From positions 1-11,166 of the forward strand of contig CAYUBT010000085.1 in the NCBI GenBank assembly GCA_964443055.1: a stretch of 11,166 nucleotides of DNA, given 5' to 3'. The stretch is from JADYZU01 sp964443055 (GTDB lineage Bacteria; Pseudomonadota; Alphaproteobacteria; Rhodobacterales; Rhodobacteraceae). Positions 1 through 6,327 of this stretch are shown here, piece after piece. Each line of letters opens with the position of its first letter. The first letter of the stretch is position 1. The notes under the pieces were generated by a model. That model saw only the letters and a list, made by a program, of their open reading frames with translations. It had not been told where the DNA came from and ran no database searches. A program made the position numbers and the translations under genes.

Positions 1-898
1 GCGGTCTTGACCTCCATGTGCGGGCGCGGGATTCCCCGGTCGTTGGAGCGCAGGCCCCACAGCAGCCGGCTCGGCTTCGCCTCGCGCTCGGCAGCGAGCG
101 GTTCCCGGCCCCAGAACTGCGGCTTCTTCCATCCGACGGCCCAGCCGCTGCGCGCCTGGTTGGGTGTGATGTCCATGCTGAGGTCCTGGCCGTGCAGCGG
201 GTAGCCCCTCTCGCGCCGTACGACTCACCGTGCTCCAGAAGCGCGTCCCAGGTCGCCACGGAGTCCGTCCAGGGGACCACGAGCTCGTAGCCGTGCTCAC
301 CGGTGTAGCCGGTGCGACAGACCGTGACCTGCGCGCCGTTTAGCTGCGACACCGTGAAGCTCATGTAGTCGTGGTCGGCCGGCAGGCCCAATCGTTCGAT
401 GAGCGCCGCCGAGTTGGGTCCCTGCACGGCGAGCACGGCGTACATCTCGTGTTCGTTGGTGATGGTGATGCCGCTCGGCACCGCTGTGGTCAGCCGGCGC
501 ACCACCTCCGCCGTGTTGGCGGCATTGGGCACCAGGAAGATGTCCTCGTCGGACCGGTAGTAGGCGATCAGGTCGTCGACGACGCCACCGGTTTCGGCGT
601 CGCAGCACAGCGTGTACTGCGCCTGGCCGGGAGAAATACGCTCGAGATCGTTGCTCAGCGTGGCGTTGATGAACGCGGCCGCACCCGGCCCCCGCACCGA
701 CGCCTTACCCAGGTGCGACACATCGAAGACGCCGACTCCCTCGCGCACCGCCTTGTGCTCGATCAGCACGCCGCCGCCGGTACCGGGATACTCGATCGGC
801 ATCTGCCAGCCGCCGAAATCTGCCATCTTGGCTCCCAGTGCCACATGACGGTCGTGTAGCGGTGAAGACTTCAAGGGCTCGTTTGCAGTGTCACTCAT
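1..898 (-). CDS. gcvT: Aminomethyltransferase (glycine cleavage system T protein), 3' end cut by window edge, internal frameshift
   Basis: T protein of the cytoplasmic glycine cleavage system. It moves the methylene group from the lipoyl-bound aminomethyl intermediate on H protein to tetrahydrofolate and releases ammonia. Reading from ATG at 898, the protein shows FGGWQMPIEY (28-37), FDVSHLGK (58-65), QYTLCCD (94-100), GGVVDDLIAYY (104-114, with the Asp region that contacts folate in the family), LAVQGPNS (156-163) and CRTGYTGEHGYEL (194-206). After residue 230 (codon 209-211) the family sequence GYPLHGQDLS continues from 206 in another frame. The core segment normally reading DTLRTEM is missing, so a deletion of non-triplet length lies at 207-208. 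Both frames stay open to the window edge, so a gene caller would give one open partial CDS. A sequencing or assembly error or a true pseudogene are both possible. The Shine-Dalgarno is weak. The gene lies 62 bases downstream of padR on the same strand. Resemblance is to actinobacterial GcvT, unlike the alphaproteobacterial genes to the right. Confidence 0.87.
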   Translation of the reverse strand, partial: MSDTANEPLKSSPLHDRHVALGAKMADFGGWQMPIEYPGTGGGVLIEHKAVREGVGVFDVSHLGKASVRGPGAAAFINATLSNDLERISPGQAQYTLCCDAETGGVVDDLIAYYRSDEDIFLVPNAANTAEVVRRLTTAVPSGITITNEHEMYAVLAVQGPNSAALIERLGLPADHDYMSFTVSQLNGAQVTVCRTGYTGEHGYELVVPWTDSVATWDALLEHGESYGARGATRCTARTSAWTSHPTRRAAAGPSDGRSRSSGAGNRSLPSARRSRAGCCGACAPTTGESRARTWRSRP

Positions 899-921
899 AA
901 CCCCAGAAACTACCCGGCGGA

Positions 922-947
922 CGAAGGCCGAGGTCGGTCGACCTTCG
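922..947. promoter_or_regulatory. Imperfect hairpin/inverted repeat between padR and gcvT
   Basis: CGAAGGCCGA (922-931) and TCGACCTTCG (938-947) form a 10-base-pair inverted repeat with one mismatch around a 6-base centre. It sits 24 bases upstream of the gcvT start and 14 bases downstream of the padR stop. It could be an operator for a dimeric regulator such as PadR, or a weak transcript-end hairpin. No T-tract follows on the minus strand, which argues against a classic intrinsic terminator. Function is inferred from position only. Confidence 0.3.
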
Positions 948-960
948 CCGCCGCGGACCG

Positions 961-1500
961 CTAGTCGGCAAGCACCCGGTAGACCGACCGGCGGGCATCG
1001 TCGAGGATCTCGGCGATCCGGCCCGACTGCTCCTCGCTGGCAGCGAACGCAGCCTGCCGCACGGCGCCGATCAGCTTGCCGATGCTCTCTTGCAGTGCCA
1101 GGTCCTCATCGGTGGTGCCGCTCATGGCCGCCCACGCCTCGCGCAGGTCCTCCGCATGCTCGGCGACGTACGAGCGGCCCTGGTCGGTCAGTCCGTAGTC
1201 CGACCGGTTGCCCTCTCCGCCGACCGCCGCTATCAGGCCCTCTTCGAGCATCTGCTGCAGTGTCGGGTAGATCGACCCGGGGCTCGGGCGCCACGCGCCG
1301 TCGGTCATCCGGGCGATCGCCTTCATCAGCCGATAGCCGTTGTACGGCTCCTCCGCCAACAGGGACAAGATGGCGGCCTTGACGTCTCCCTTGCGGGCGC
1401 GCTGGGGCCTGCCGCCGAAGCCGCGGAAATCACCCGGCCAGCCCGGTCGATGCCCCGGCCCGCGTCCGCCCGGCCCGCGCCCGCCAGGGCCGCGCCCGCA
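961..1500 (-). CDS. PadR-family transcriptional regulator, 5' end missing at the join
   Basis: Cytoplasmic winged-helix DNA-binding protein, usually an autorepressor that responds to small ligands. Reading leftwards from about 1500, a GRGPGG-type leader of about 35 residues is followed by the PadR core: KGDVKAAILSLLAEEPYNGY, then the signature WRPSPGSIYPTLQQMLEEGL (recognition helix), then a wing with YGLTDQGRSYV. A C-terminal helical dimerisation part ends VYRVLAD at the TAG on 961-963. A Gly/Arg/Pro-rich leader before this core is typical of actinobacterial PadR proteins. No ATG, GTG or TTG lies in frame ahead of the core up to 1500. The frame stays open to 2163 only because it runs in codon register opposite nuoJ, and that extension is not protein-like. 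The true start was therefore probably lost at the join. The gene lies just upstream of gcvT on the same strand, so they may be co-transcribed, but its target is unknown. Confidence 0.85.
   Translation of the reverse strand, partial: CGRGPGGRGPGGRGPGHRPGWPGDFRGFGGRPQRARKGDVKAAILSLLAEEPYNGYRLMKAIARMTDGAWRPSPGSIYPTLQQMLEEGLIAAVGGEGNRSDYGLTDQGRSYVAEHAEDLREAWAAMSGTTDEDLALQESIGKLIGAVRQAAFAASEEQSGRIAEILDDARRSVYRVLAD
1456..1500. repeat. Three tandem 15-base repeats in the padR leader
   Basis: Three back-to-back 15-base units lie at 1456-1470, 1471-1485 and 1486-1500. Units 1 and 2 differ at one base, and unit 3 differs from unit 2 at three. On the minus strand they encode repeated GRGPG-type residues of the PadR leader. 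The array ends at the base before the nuoJ ribosome binding site, so it brackets the join between the two DNA pieces. Such GC-rich repeats favour both slippage and false assembly overlaps. Confidence 0.8.
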
Positions 1501-1515
1501 AGAGGACTGGATCGC
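1486..1515. other. Join between actinobacterial-type and alphaproteobacterial-type DNA
   Basis: To the left, the minus-strand padR frame and its 15-base repeat run to about 1500 but no start codon is present. To the right, AGAGGA at 1501-1506 and ATG at 1516 begin an intact nuoJ. Upstream of nuoJ one expects nuoI, nuoH and other nuo genes, and none is present. Two genes or operons of different taxonomic type thus lose their neighbours at the same point. No transposase, integrase, tRNA or target-site repeat is seen there. A chimeric assembly is the simplest reading. Confidence 0.7.
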
Positions 1516-2121
1516 ATGACCGCCGCAGCCTTTACCTTCTACGTCTTCGCTCTCTCGGTGCTTGCCGGCGGGCTCATGACGGTGCTGAGCCGCAACCCGG
1601 TGCATTCGGTGCTCTGGCTCGTCCTGTCGTTCCTCTCGGCGGCGGGGCTGTTCGTGCTGCTCGGGGCCGAATTCGTCGCGATGCTCATGATCATCGTCTA
1701 TGTCGGCGCGGTGATGGTCATGTTCCTGTTCGTGGTGATGATGCTCGACGTGGATTTCGCCACGCTCAAGGGCGAGATCGCGCGCTACATGCCGCTCGCC
1801 CTGTTCATCGGCGTCATCATCCTCATGCAGCTCGCCGTGGCCTTCGGCAACTGGGCGCCCGCGCCGGGGGCCGAGGACCGGGTCGCCGCGCCGGTGGGCA
1901 CGCTCGAGAACACCCGCGCGCTCGGCGTGCTGCTCTATGACCGTTATTTCTTGCTGTTCCAGCTTGCGGGGCTGGTCCTGCTCGTGGCGATGATCGGGGC
2001 CATCGTGCTGACCATGCGCCACCGGACGGATGTGAAGCGGCAGGATGTCATCGCGCAGATGATGCGCGACCCGAAGACCGCGATCGAGATGCTGGACGTG
2101 AAGCCCGGACAGGGGCTCTGA
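1516..2121 (+). CDS. nuoJ: NADH-quinone oxidoreductase subunit J
   Basis: Membrane subunit of respiratory complex I (ND6 homologue). It sits next to the quinone chamber and helps couple quinone reduction to proton pumping. The 201-residue protein has about five hydrophobic helices. The third contains the family hallmark IVYVGAVMVMFLFVVMML (60-77), matching the helix whose pi-bulge moves during turnover. Residues 24-40 (LSRNPVHSVLWLVLSFL) and E52 in LLGAEFVAML are also typical. The start is ATG 1516, nine bases after AGAGGA (1501-1506). The frame is open further left to 1090, but that part is antisense to padR and not NuoJ-like. The C-terminal tail after residue 168 (KRQDVIAQMMRDPKTAI) is charged and cytoplasmic, longer than in E. 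coli but in keeping with alphaproteobacterial forms. It is the first nuo gene in the window; nuoI should precede it but is absent. Confidence 0.96.
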   Translation: MTAAAFTFYVFALSVLAGGLMTVLSRNPVHSVLWLVLSFLSAAGLFVLLGAEFVAMLMIIVYVGAVMVMFLFVVMMLDVDFATLKGEIARYMPLALFIGVIILMQLAVAFGNWAPAPGAEDRVAAPVGTLENTRALGVLLYDRYFLLFQLAGLVLLVAMIGAIVLTMRHRTDVKRQDVIAQMMRDPKTAIEMLDVKPGQGL

Positions 2122-2191
2122 AACAGGACGGCGGCGGCGTGACCGCCCCGGACAGACACACACGGACCGAGAAAGGCCCGGAGGGACTGAG

Positions 2192-2497
2192 ATGATCGGA
2201 CTGGAACATTACCTGATGGTTGCGGGCGCGCTCTTCGTGATCGGCGTCTTCGGCCTGTTCCTCAACCGCAAGAACGTCATCATCCTGTTGATGTCGCTCG
2301 AGCTGATCCTGCTGGCGGTGAACATCAACCTCGTCGCCTTCTCGTCCTTCCTCGGCGATCTGGTCGGGCAGGTCTTCACGATGTTCGTCCTCACCGTTGC
2401 CGCTGCCGAGGCGGCCATCGGGCTGGCGATCCTCGTCCTGTTCTTCCGCAACCGCGGCACCATCGACGTCGAGGACGTCAACATGATGAAGGGCTGA
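2192..2497 (+). CDS. nuoK: NADH-quinone oxidoreductase subunit K
   Basis: Small three-helix membrane subunit of complex I (ND4L homologue), which carries part of the buried charged chain leading to the proton pumps. The 101-residue length is typical. The two intramembrane glutamates are visible: E37 in MSLELILLAVN and E73 in TVAAAEAAIGLAI, matching E36 and E72 of the E. coli protein. The start ATG 2192 follows a strong GGAGGG (2180-2185) with 6-base spacing. It lies 70 bases after nuoJ, the largest gap within the nuo block. Its stop is only two bases before the next small ORF, and AAGG near its 3' end can serve as that ORF's ribosome binding site. Confidence 0.97.
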   Translation: MIGLEHYLMVAGALFVIGVFGLFLNRKNVIILLMSLELILLAVNINLVAFSSFLGDLVGQVFTMFVLTVAAAEAAIGLAILVLFFRNRGTIDVEDVNMMKG

Positions 2498-2499
2498 TC

Positions 2500-2679
2500 A
2501 TGGCGGCGAAACCGGGCGATGAAAACGTGTTCGGGATGCGGGTGGTCGCGGTGAACGGCCGGATGCTCGATCTCGTCTGCAGGGAATGCGGGGCCGAAGG
2601 GTCGGCTCCGGCGGATGAATATCAGTCGACGCGCTGCGGCTCGGCCCGGTGCGGCTCAAGTCAGGGCAGGGCCGAATGA
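2500..2679 (+). CDS. Small Cys-rich protein of unknown function between nuoK and nuoL
   Basis: A 59-residue ORF that I do not recognise. ATG 2500 lies two bases after the nuoK stop, with GAAGGG about 8 bases upstream. The TGA at 2677-2679 shares its last base with the ATG of nuoL. The protein is soluble, without a signal peptide or membrane helix. It starts MAAKPGDENVFGMRVVAVNG. It contains C27-x2-C30 (VCRECG) and C46-x4-C51 (RCGSARCG), which resembles a small zinc-ribbon-like metal site. Its third-position GC (about 78 percent by my count) is lower than that of its neighbours, and it uses TCA, a codon nearly absent from them. Extra unknown reading frames are known within nuo operons of Rhodobacter capsulatus, so an accessory or assembly role is possible but only inferred. 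It may instead be a non-coding spacer that is open by chance; the exact fit of start and stop argues for a gene. Confidence 0.55.
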   Translation: MAAKPGDENVFGMRVVAVNGRMLDLVCRECGAEGSAPADEYQSTRCGSARCGSSQGRAE

Positions 2680-4700
2680 TGGAAAGCGTTCTTCTCTTCG
2701 CGCCGCTGGTCGGTGCCATCATCGGCGGGTTCGGCTGGCGCATCATCGGCGAGGTCGCCGCGCAATGGCTGACGACCGGCCTGCTGTTCCTGTCTCTTGT
2801 CCTGTCCTGGGTGGTGTTCCTCAATTTCGACGGCACCGCCTATACTGTCGAACTCATGCGCTGGATCGTCTCGGGCGATCTCGACACGAGCTGGTCGATC
2901 CGCGTGGACCGGCTGACCGCGATCATGCTGGTGGTCATCACCTCGGTCTCGGCCTTAGTGCATCTCTATTCCTTCGGCTATATGGAGGATGACGACAACT
3001 TCGGCGATCTGCCCTACAAGGCGCGGTTCTTCGCCTATCTGTCGTTCTTCACCTTCGCGATGCTGGCGCTGGTCACCGCCGACAACATCCTCCAGCTCTT
3101 CTTCGGCTGGGAGGGCGTCGGCCTCGCCTCCTATCTGCTGATCGGCTTCTATTTCCGCAAGCCGAGCGCGAATGCCGCCGCGATCAAGGCCTTCGTCGTC
3201 AACCGGGTGGGGGATTTCTCCTTCGGCCTCGGGATCTACGCGATCTTCGTGCTGACGGGCTCGCTCACCTTCGACAACATCTTCGCCGCCGCCTCCTCGA
3301 TGGGCGAGCAGGAGCTGCATTTCCTCTGGCGGAGCTGGAACGCGGCCGAAGTCGTGGGCTTCCTGCTGTTCGTCGGAGCGATGGGCAAGTCGGCGCAGAT
3401 CTTCCTGCATACATGGCTGCCCGACGCGATGGAGGGGCCGACGCCCGTCTCCGCACTCATCCACGCGGCCACGATGGTCACGGCGGGCGTGTTCCTGATG
3501 GTGCGCATGTCGCCGGTGCTGGAATTCGCGCCGCATGCCATGGCCTTCATCGTCTTCATCGGCGCGACCACGGCCTTCTTCGCGGCCACGGTCGGCCTCG
3601 TGCAGAACGACATCAAGCGCGTGATCGCCTATTCGACCTGCTCGCAGCTTGGATACATGTTCGTGGCCGTCGGCTCGGGCGTCTATGGCGCGGCGATGTT
3701 CCATCTGTTCACGCATGCGTTCTTCAAGGCGCTGCTGTTCCTCGGCGCGGGTTCGGTCATCATCGCGATGCATCATGAGCAGGACATGCGCAATTACGGC
3801 GGCCTGCGGACGAAGCTGCCGGTGACCTTCTGGACGATGCTGATCGGCACGCTCGCCATCACCGGCGTGGGGATACCGCTCACCCATATCGGTTTCGCCG
3901 GGTTCCTCTCAAAGGATGCCGTGATCGAGAGCGCCTTCGCGGGCGGCGGGCCCTATGCGTTCTGGATGCTGGTGATCGCCGCCGCGATGACGAGCTTCTA
4001 TTCCTGGCGGCTGATGTTCATGACCTTCTGGGGCGGTCCGAAGGGCGATGCCCATGCGCACGAGCACGCGAAGGAAAGCCCGCTGACCATGACCATTCCG
4101 CTCATCGTGCTGGCGGTAGGCGCGGTGTTCGCGGGCATGATCTGGTATGGCGATTTCTTCGGCGACGTGGCGCGCGTGGCTGCCTTCTTCGGCATCCCGC
4201 TGGCCGAGACGGTCGAGGGTGCCCATGCCGCATTCGGAGGCGCACCGGGGGCGGGGGCGATCTACATGGCCCCGGGGAACGAGGTTCTCACCCTTGCGCA
4301 TGAAGCCCCGGTCTGGGTGAAGGTCAGCCCCTTCGTGGCCATGGTCGTGGGGCTGGCCCTCGCCATCTGGATGTATCTCGTCCGCACCGATGTGCCTGCA
4401 CGGCTCGTGGCGGCGGGGCGGCCCTTCTATCTGTTCCTTCTGAACAAGTGGTATTTCGACGAACTCTATGACCGCGTCTTCGTCGCCGGGGCCAAATGGC
4501 TTGGCCGGCTGCTGTGGAGGCGCGGCGACGGCGCGGCGATCGACGGAATCGTCAACGGGATCGCCATCGGCTTCGTGCCCTTCGTCACCCGGCTGGCCGG
4601 GAGGCTGCAGTCGGGCTTCCTCTTCACCTATGCCTTCCTGATGGTCATCGGCTTTGCCGTGCTCCTGACCTGGGTCACGCTCTTCGGAGGCGCGAACTGA
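2679..4700 (+). CDS. nuoL: NADH-quinone oxidoreductase subunit L
   Basis: Distal antiporter-like proton-pumping subunit of complex I (ND5 homologue). The 673-residue membrane protein has the Proton_antipo_N region at about 65-115 and the main antiporter domain at about 130-420. It ends in the lateral amphipathic helix and anchor characteristic of NuoL. Key charges are visible: E145 in FFGWEGVGLASYLL, K237 in VGAMGKSAQIFLHTWLPDAM, His in SALIHAATMVTAGVF (about 262) and K412 in GFLSKDAVIES. These match the essential Glu, Lys and terminal Lys of the E. coli subunit. There are two adjacent ATGs, at 2676 and 2679. I prefer 2679 because the protein then begins MESVLLFAPLVG, like relatives, and lies 7 bases after AGGG. 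The start overlaps the stop of the small ORF by one base. The stop overlaps the nuoM start in TGATG. A length above the E. coli 613 is usual for this group. Confidence 0.97.
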   Translation: MESVLLFAPLVGAIIGGFGWRIIGEVAAQWLTTGLLFLSLVLSWVVFLNFDGTAYTVELMRWIVSGDLDTSWSIRVDRLTAIMLVVITSVSALVHLYSFGYMEDDDNFGDLPYKARFFAYLSFFTFAMLALVTADNILQLFFGWEGVGLASYLLIGFYFRKPSANAAAIKAFVVNRVGDFSFGLGIYAIFVLTGSLTFDNIFAAASSMGEQELHFLWRSWNAAEVVGFLLFVGAMGKSAQIFLHTWLPDAMEGPTPVSALIHAATMVTAGVFLMVRMSPVLEFAPHAMAFIVFIGATTAFFAATVGLVQNDIKRVIAYSTCSQLGYMFVAVGSGVYGAAMFHLFTHAFFKALLFLGAGSVIIAMHHEQDMRNYGGLRTKLPVTFWTMLIGTLAITGVGIPLTHIGFAGFLSKDAVIESAFAGGGPYAFWMLVIAAAMTSFYSWRLMFMTFWGGPKGDAHAHEHAKESPLTMTIPLIVLAVGAVFAGMIWYGDFFGDVARVAAFFGIPLAETVEGAHAAFGGAPGAGAIYMAPGNEVLTLAHEAPVWVKVSPFVAMVVGLALAIWMYLVRTDVPARLVAAGRPFYLFLLNKWYFDELYDRVFVAGAKWLGRLLWRRGDGAAIDGIVNGIAIGFVPFVTRLAGRLQSGFLFTYAFLMVIGFAVLLTWVTLFGGAN

Positions 4701-6316
4701 TGGGCAACCTTCTCACGCTCACCACCTTCATCCCGCTTCTGGGTGCGGCGATCCTCGCGCTGTTCCTGAGGGGGGACGACGCCGCCTCGCAGGCGAACGC
4801 CAAATGGGTGGCGCTGGCGACAACCGGCTTCACCTTCATCGTCTCGCTGTTCATCCTTGCCGGGTTCGACCGTACCGTCACCGGCTTCCAGATGGTCGAG
4901 GAGACCGAATGGATCGGTGGCTTGACCTACAAGATGGGGGTGGACGGGATCTCGCTGGTTCTCGTCCTGCTCACGACCTTCATCATGCCGATCGTGATCG
5001 GTGCCTGCTGGGGCGCGACCGTGCGGGTGAAGGAATACATGATCGCCTTCCTCGTGCTCGAGACACTGATGCTCGGTGTCTTCATGGCGCTGGACCTGGT
5101 CCTGTTCTACCTGTTCTTCGAGGGCCAGCTCATCCCGATGTTCCTGATCATCGGCATCTGGGGCGGGAAGGAGCGCATCTATGCGGCCTTCAAGTTCTTC
5201 CTCTACACCTTCCTCGGCTCGGTGCTGATGCTGGTCGCCATGATGGCGATCTGGGTGACGACCGGGACGACCGACATCGCCCATCTCTACAATGTCGCGG
5301 GAATGACCCCCGACCAGATTGCGGTCTATGCCGAACAGATCGGCCGCACGGCGGAAGAGGTCGCGCGCTACCAGATCGCCTCGGATCCGGTGCGGGTGCT
5401 GGGCCTGACGATCCCCGGCGGGTTGCAGACGCTGTTCTGGGTGGCCTTCTTCGCCTCCTTCGCGGTGAAGCTGCCGATGTGGCCGGTCCATACCTGGTTG
5501 CCGGATGCCCACGTGCAGGCCCCCACGGCCGGTTCCGTGGTGCTGGCCTCGATCCTGCTGAAGATGGGGGGCTACGGCTTCCTGCGCTTCTCGCTGCCGA
5601 TGTTCCCGATCGCATCCGACATGCTCGGGCCGCTGATGCTGTGGCTTGGTGCCATCGCGATCGTCTACACCTCGCTTGTCGCGCTGGTGCAGGACAACAT
5701 GAAAAAGCTCATCGCCTATTCCTCGGTCGCCCATATGGGCTACGTGACGATGGGCGTCTTTGCCGCGAACCAGCAGGGGCTCGACGGGGCCGTGTTCCAG
5801 ATGCTCAGCCACGGCTTCGTTTCGGGCGCGCTCTTCCTGATCGTCGGCGTGATCTACGACCGGATGCACACGCTCGAGATCGGCGCCTATGGCGGGCTCG
5901 TGAACCGGATGCCGGTCTACGCGCTGGTCTACATGTTCTTTACCATGGCCAATCTCGGCCTGCCGGGCACATCGGGCTTCGTGGGCGAGTTCCTGACCCT
6001 CGTTGCCGCCTTCCGCGTCAATACCTGGGTGGCCTTCGTCGCCGCCACGGGGGTGATCCTGTCGGCGGCTTACGCGCTCTGGCTTTACCGGCGCGTCGTC
6101 ATGGGTGACCTGATCAAGGAGAGCCTGCGCACCATCACCGACATGAGCCGGCGCGAGAAACTGATCTTCGCGCCCCTCGTCGCGATGACGTTGCTCCTCG
6201 GCGTCTGGCCGAGCCTGGCAACCGATCTCATCAGCCCGACCACGACCCAGCTCGTCTCGCAGGTGGAGGCCGCCACCCAGATGGCTGCCGCCGCCCAGCA
6301 GACCGCCCTGAACTGA
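4700..6316 (+). CDS. nuoM: NADH-quinone oxidoreductase subunit M
   Basis: Middle antiporter-like proton pump of complex I (ND4 homologue) in the cytoplasmic membrane. The 538-residue protein has the antiporter core at about 130-430. Expected residues are present: E141 in FYLFFEGQLIPMFLIIG, K257 in AVKLPMWPVHTWLPDAH, K288 in ILLKMGGYGF and E430 in SGFVGEFLTL. These match E144, K234, K265 and E407 of E. coli NuoM. The offset changes from -3 to +23 between the first two, so about 26 extra residues lie in the loop around 196-240 (MTPDQIAVYAEQIGRTAEEV region). The start ATG 4700 overlaps the nuoL stop by one base, and GGAGG at 4686-4690 is its ribosome binding site. The longer open frame to the left (to 4496) is inside nuoL and not NuoM-like. 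Confidence 0.97.
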   Translation: MGNLLTLTTFIPLLGAAILALFLRGDDAASQANAKWVALATTGFTFIVSLFILAGFDRTVTGFQMVEETEWIGGLTYKMGVDGISLVLVLLTTFIMPIVIGACWGATVRVKEYMIAFLVLETLMLGVFMALDLVLFYLFFEGQLIPMFLIIGIWGGKERIYAAFKFFLYTFLGSVLMLVAMMAIWVTTGTTDIAHLYNVAGMTPDQIAVYAEQIGRTAEEVARYQIASDPVRVLGLTIPGGLQTLFWVAFFASFAVKLPMWPVHTWLPDAHVQAPTAGSVVLASILLKMGGYGFLRFSLPMFPIASDMLGPLMLWLGAIAIVYTSLVALVQDNMKKLIAYSSVAHMGYVTMGVFAANQQGLDGAVFQMLSHGFVSGALFLIVGVIYDRMHTLEIGAYGGLVNRMPVYALVYMFFTMANLGLPGTSGFVGEFLTLVAAFRVNTWVAFVAATGVILSAAYALWLYRRVVMGDLIKESLRTITDMSRREKLIFAPLVAMTLLLGVWPSLATDLISPTTTQLVSQVEAATQMAAAAQQTALN

Positions 6317-6327
6317 GGACCGAAGCG

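Noticed and set aside
1090..1515. Leftward extension of the nuoJ frame, giving a 343-residue protein
   Set aside because: This part is antisense in register to padR and has no NuoJ similarity. ATG 1516 with AGAGGA gives the normal length.
1501..2163. Upstream extension of padR to a 400-residue protein
   Set aside because: It is antisense in register to nuoJ and gives a His/Glu/Asp-rich sequence with no PadR character. It is open only by the join and codon bias.
4628..5869. Minus-strand ORF (413 codons) opposite nuoM, and similar ones opposite nuoL (2955-3887), nuoN (6085-7416), birA (7754-8410) and coaX (8290-9270)
   Set aside because: All are in codon register opposite a certain gene, so they are open for the same rare-codon reason. 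Their compositions are highly charged and unlike real proteins.
4804..6108. Second plus-strand frame inside nuoM (434 codons), and a like frame inside nuoN (6444-7520)
   Set aside because: Both are Arg/Gly/Asp/Pro-rich out-of-frame shadows of strongly supported genes.
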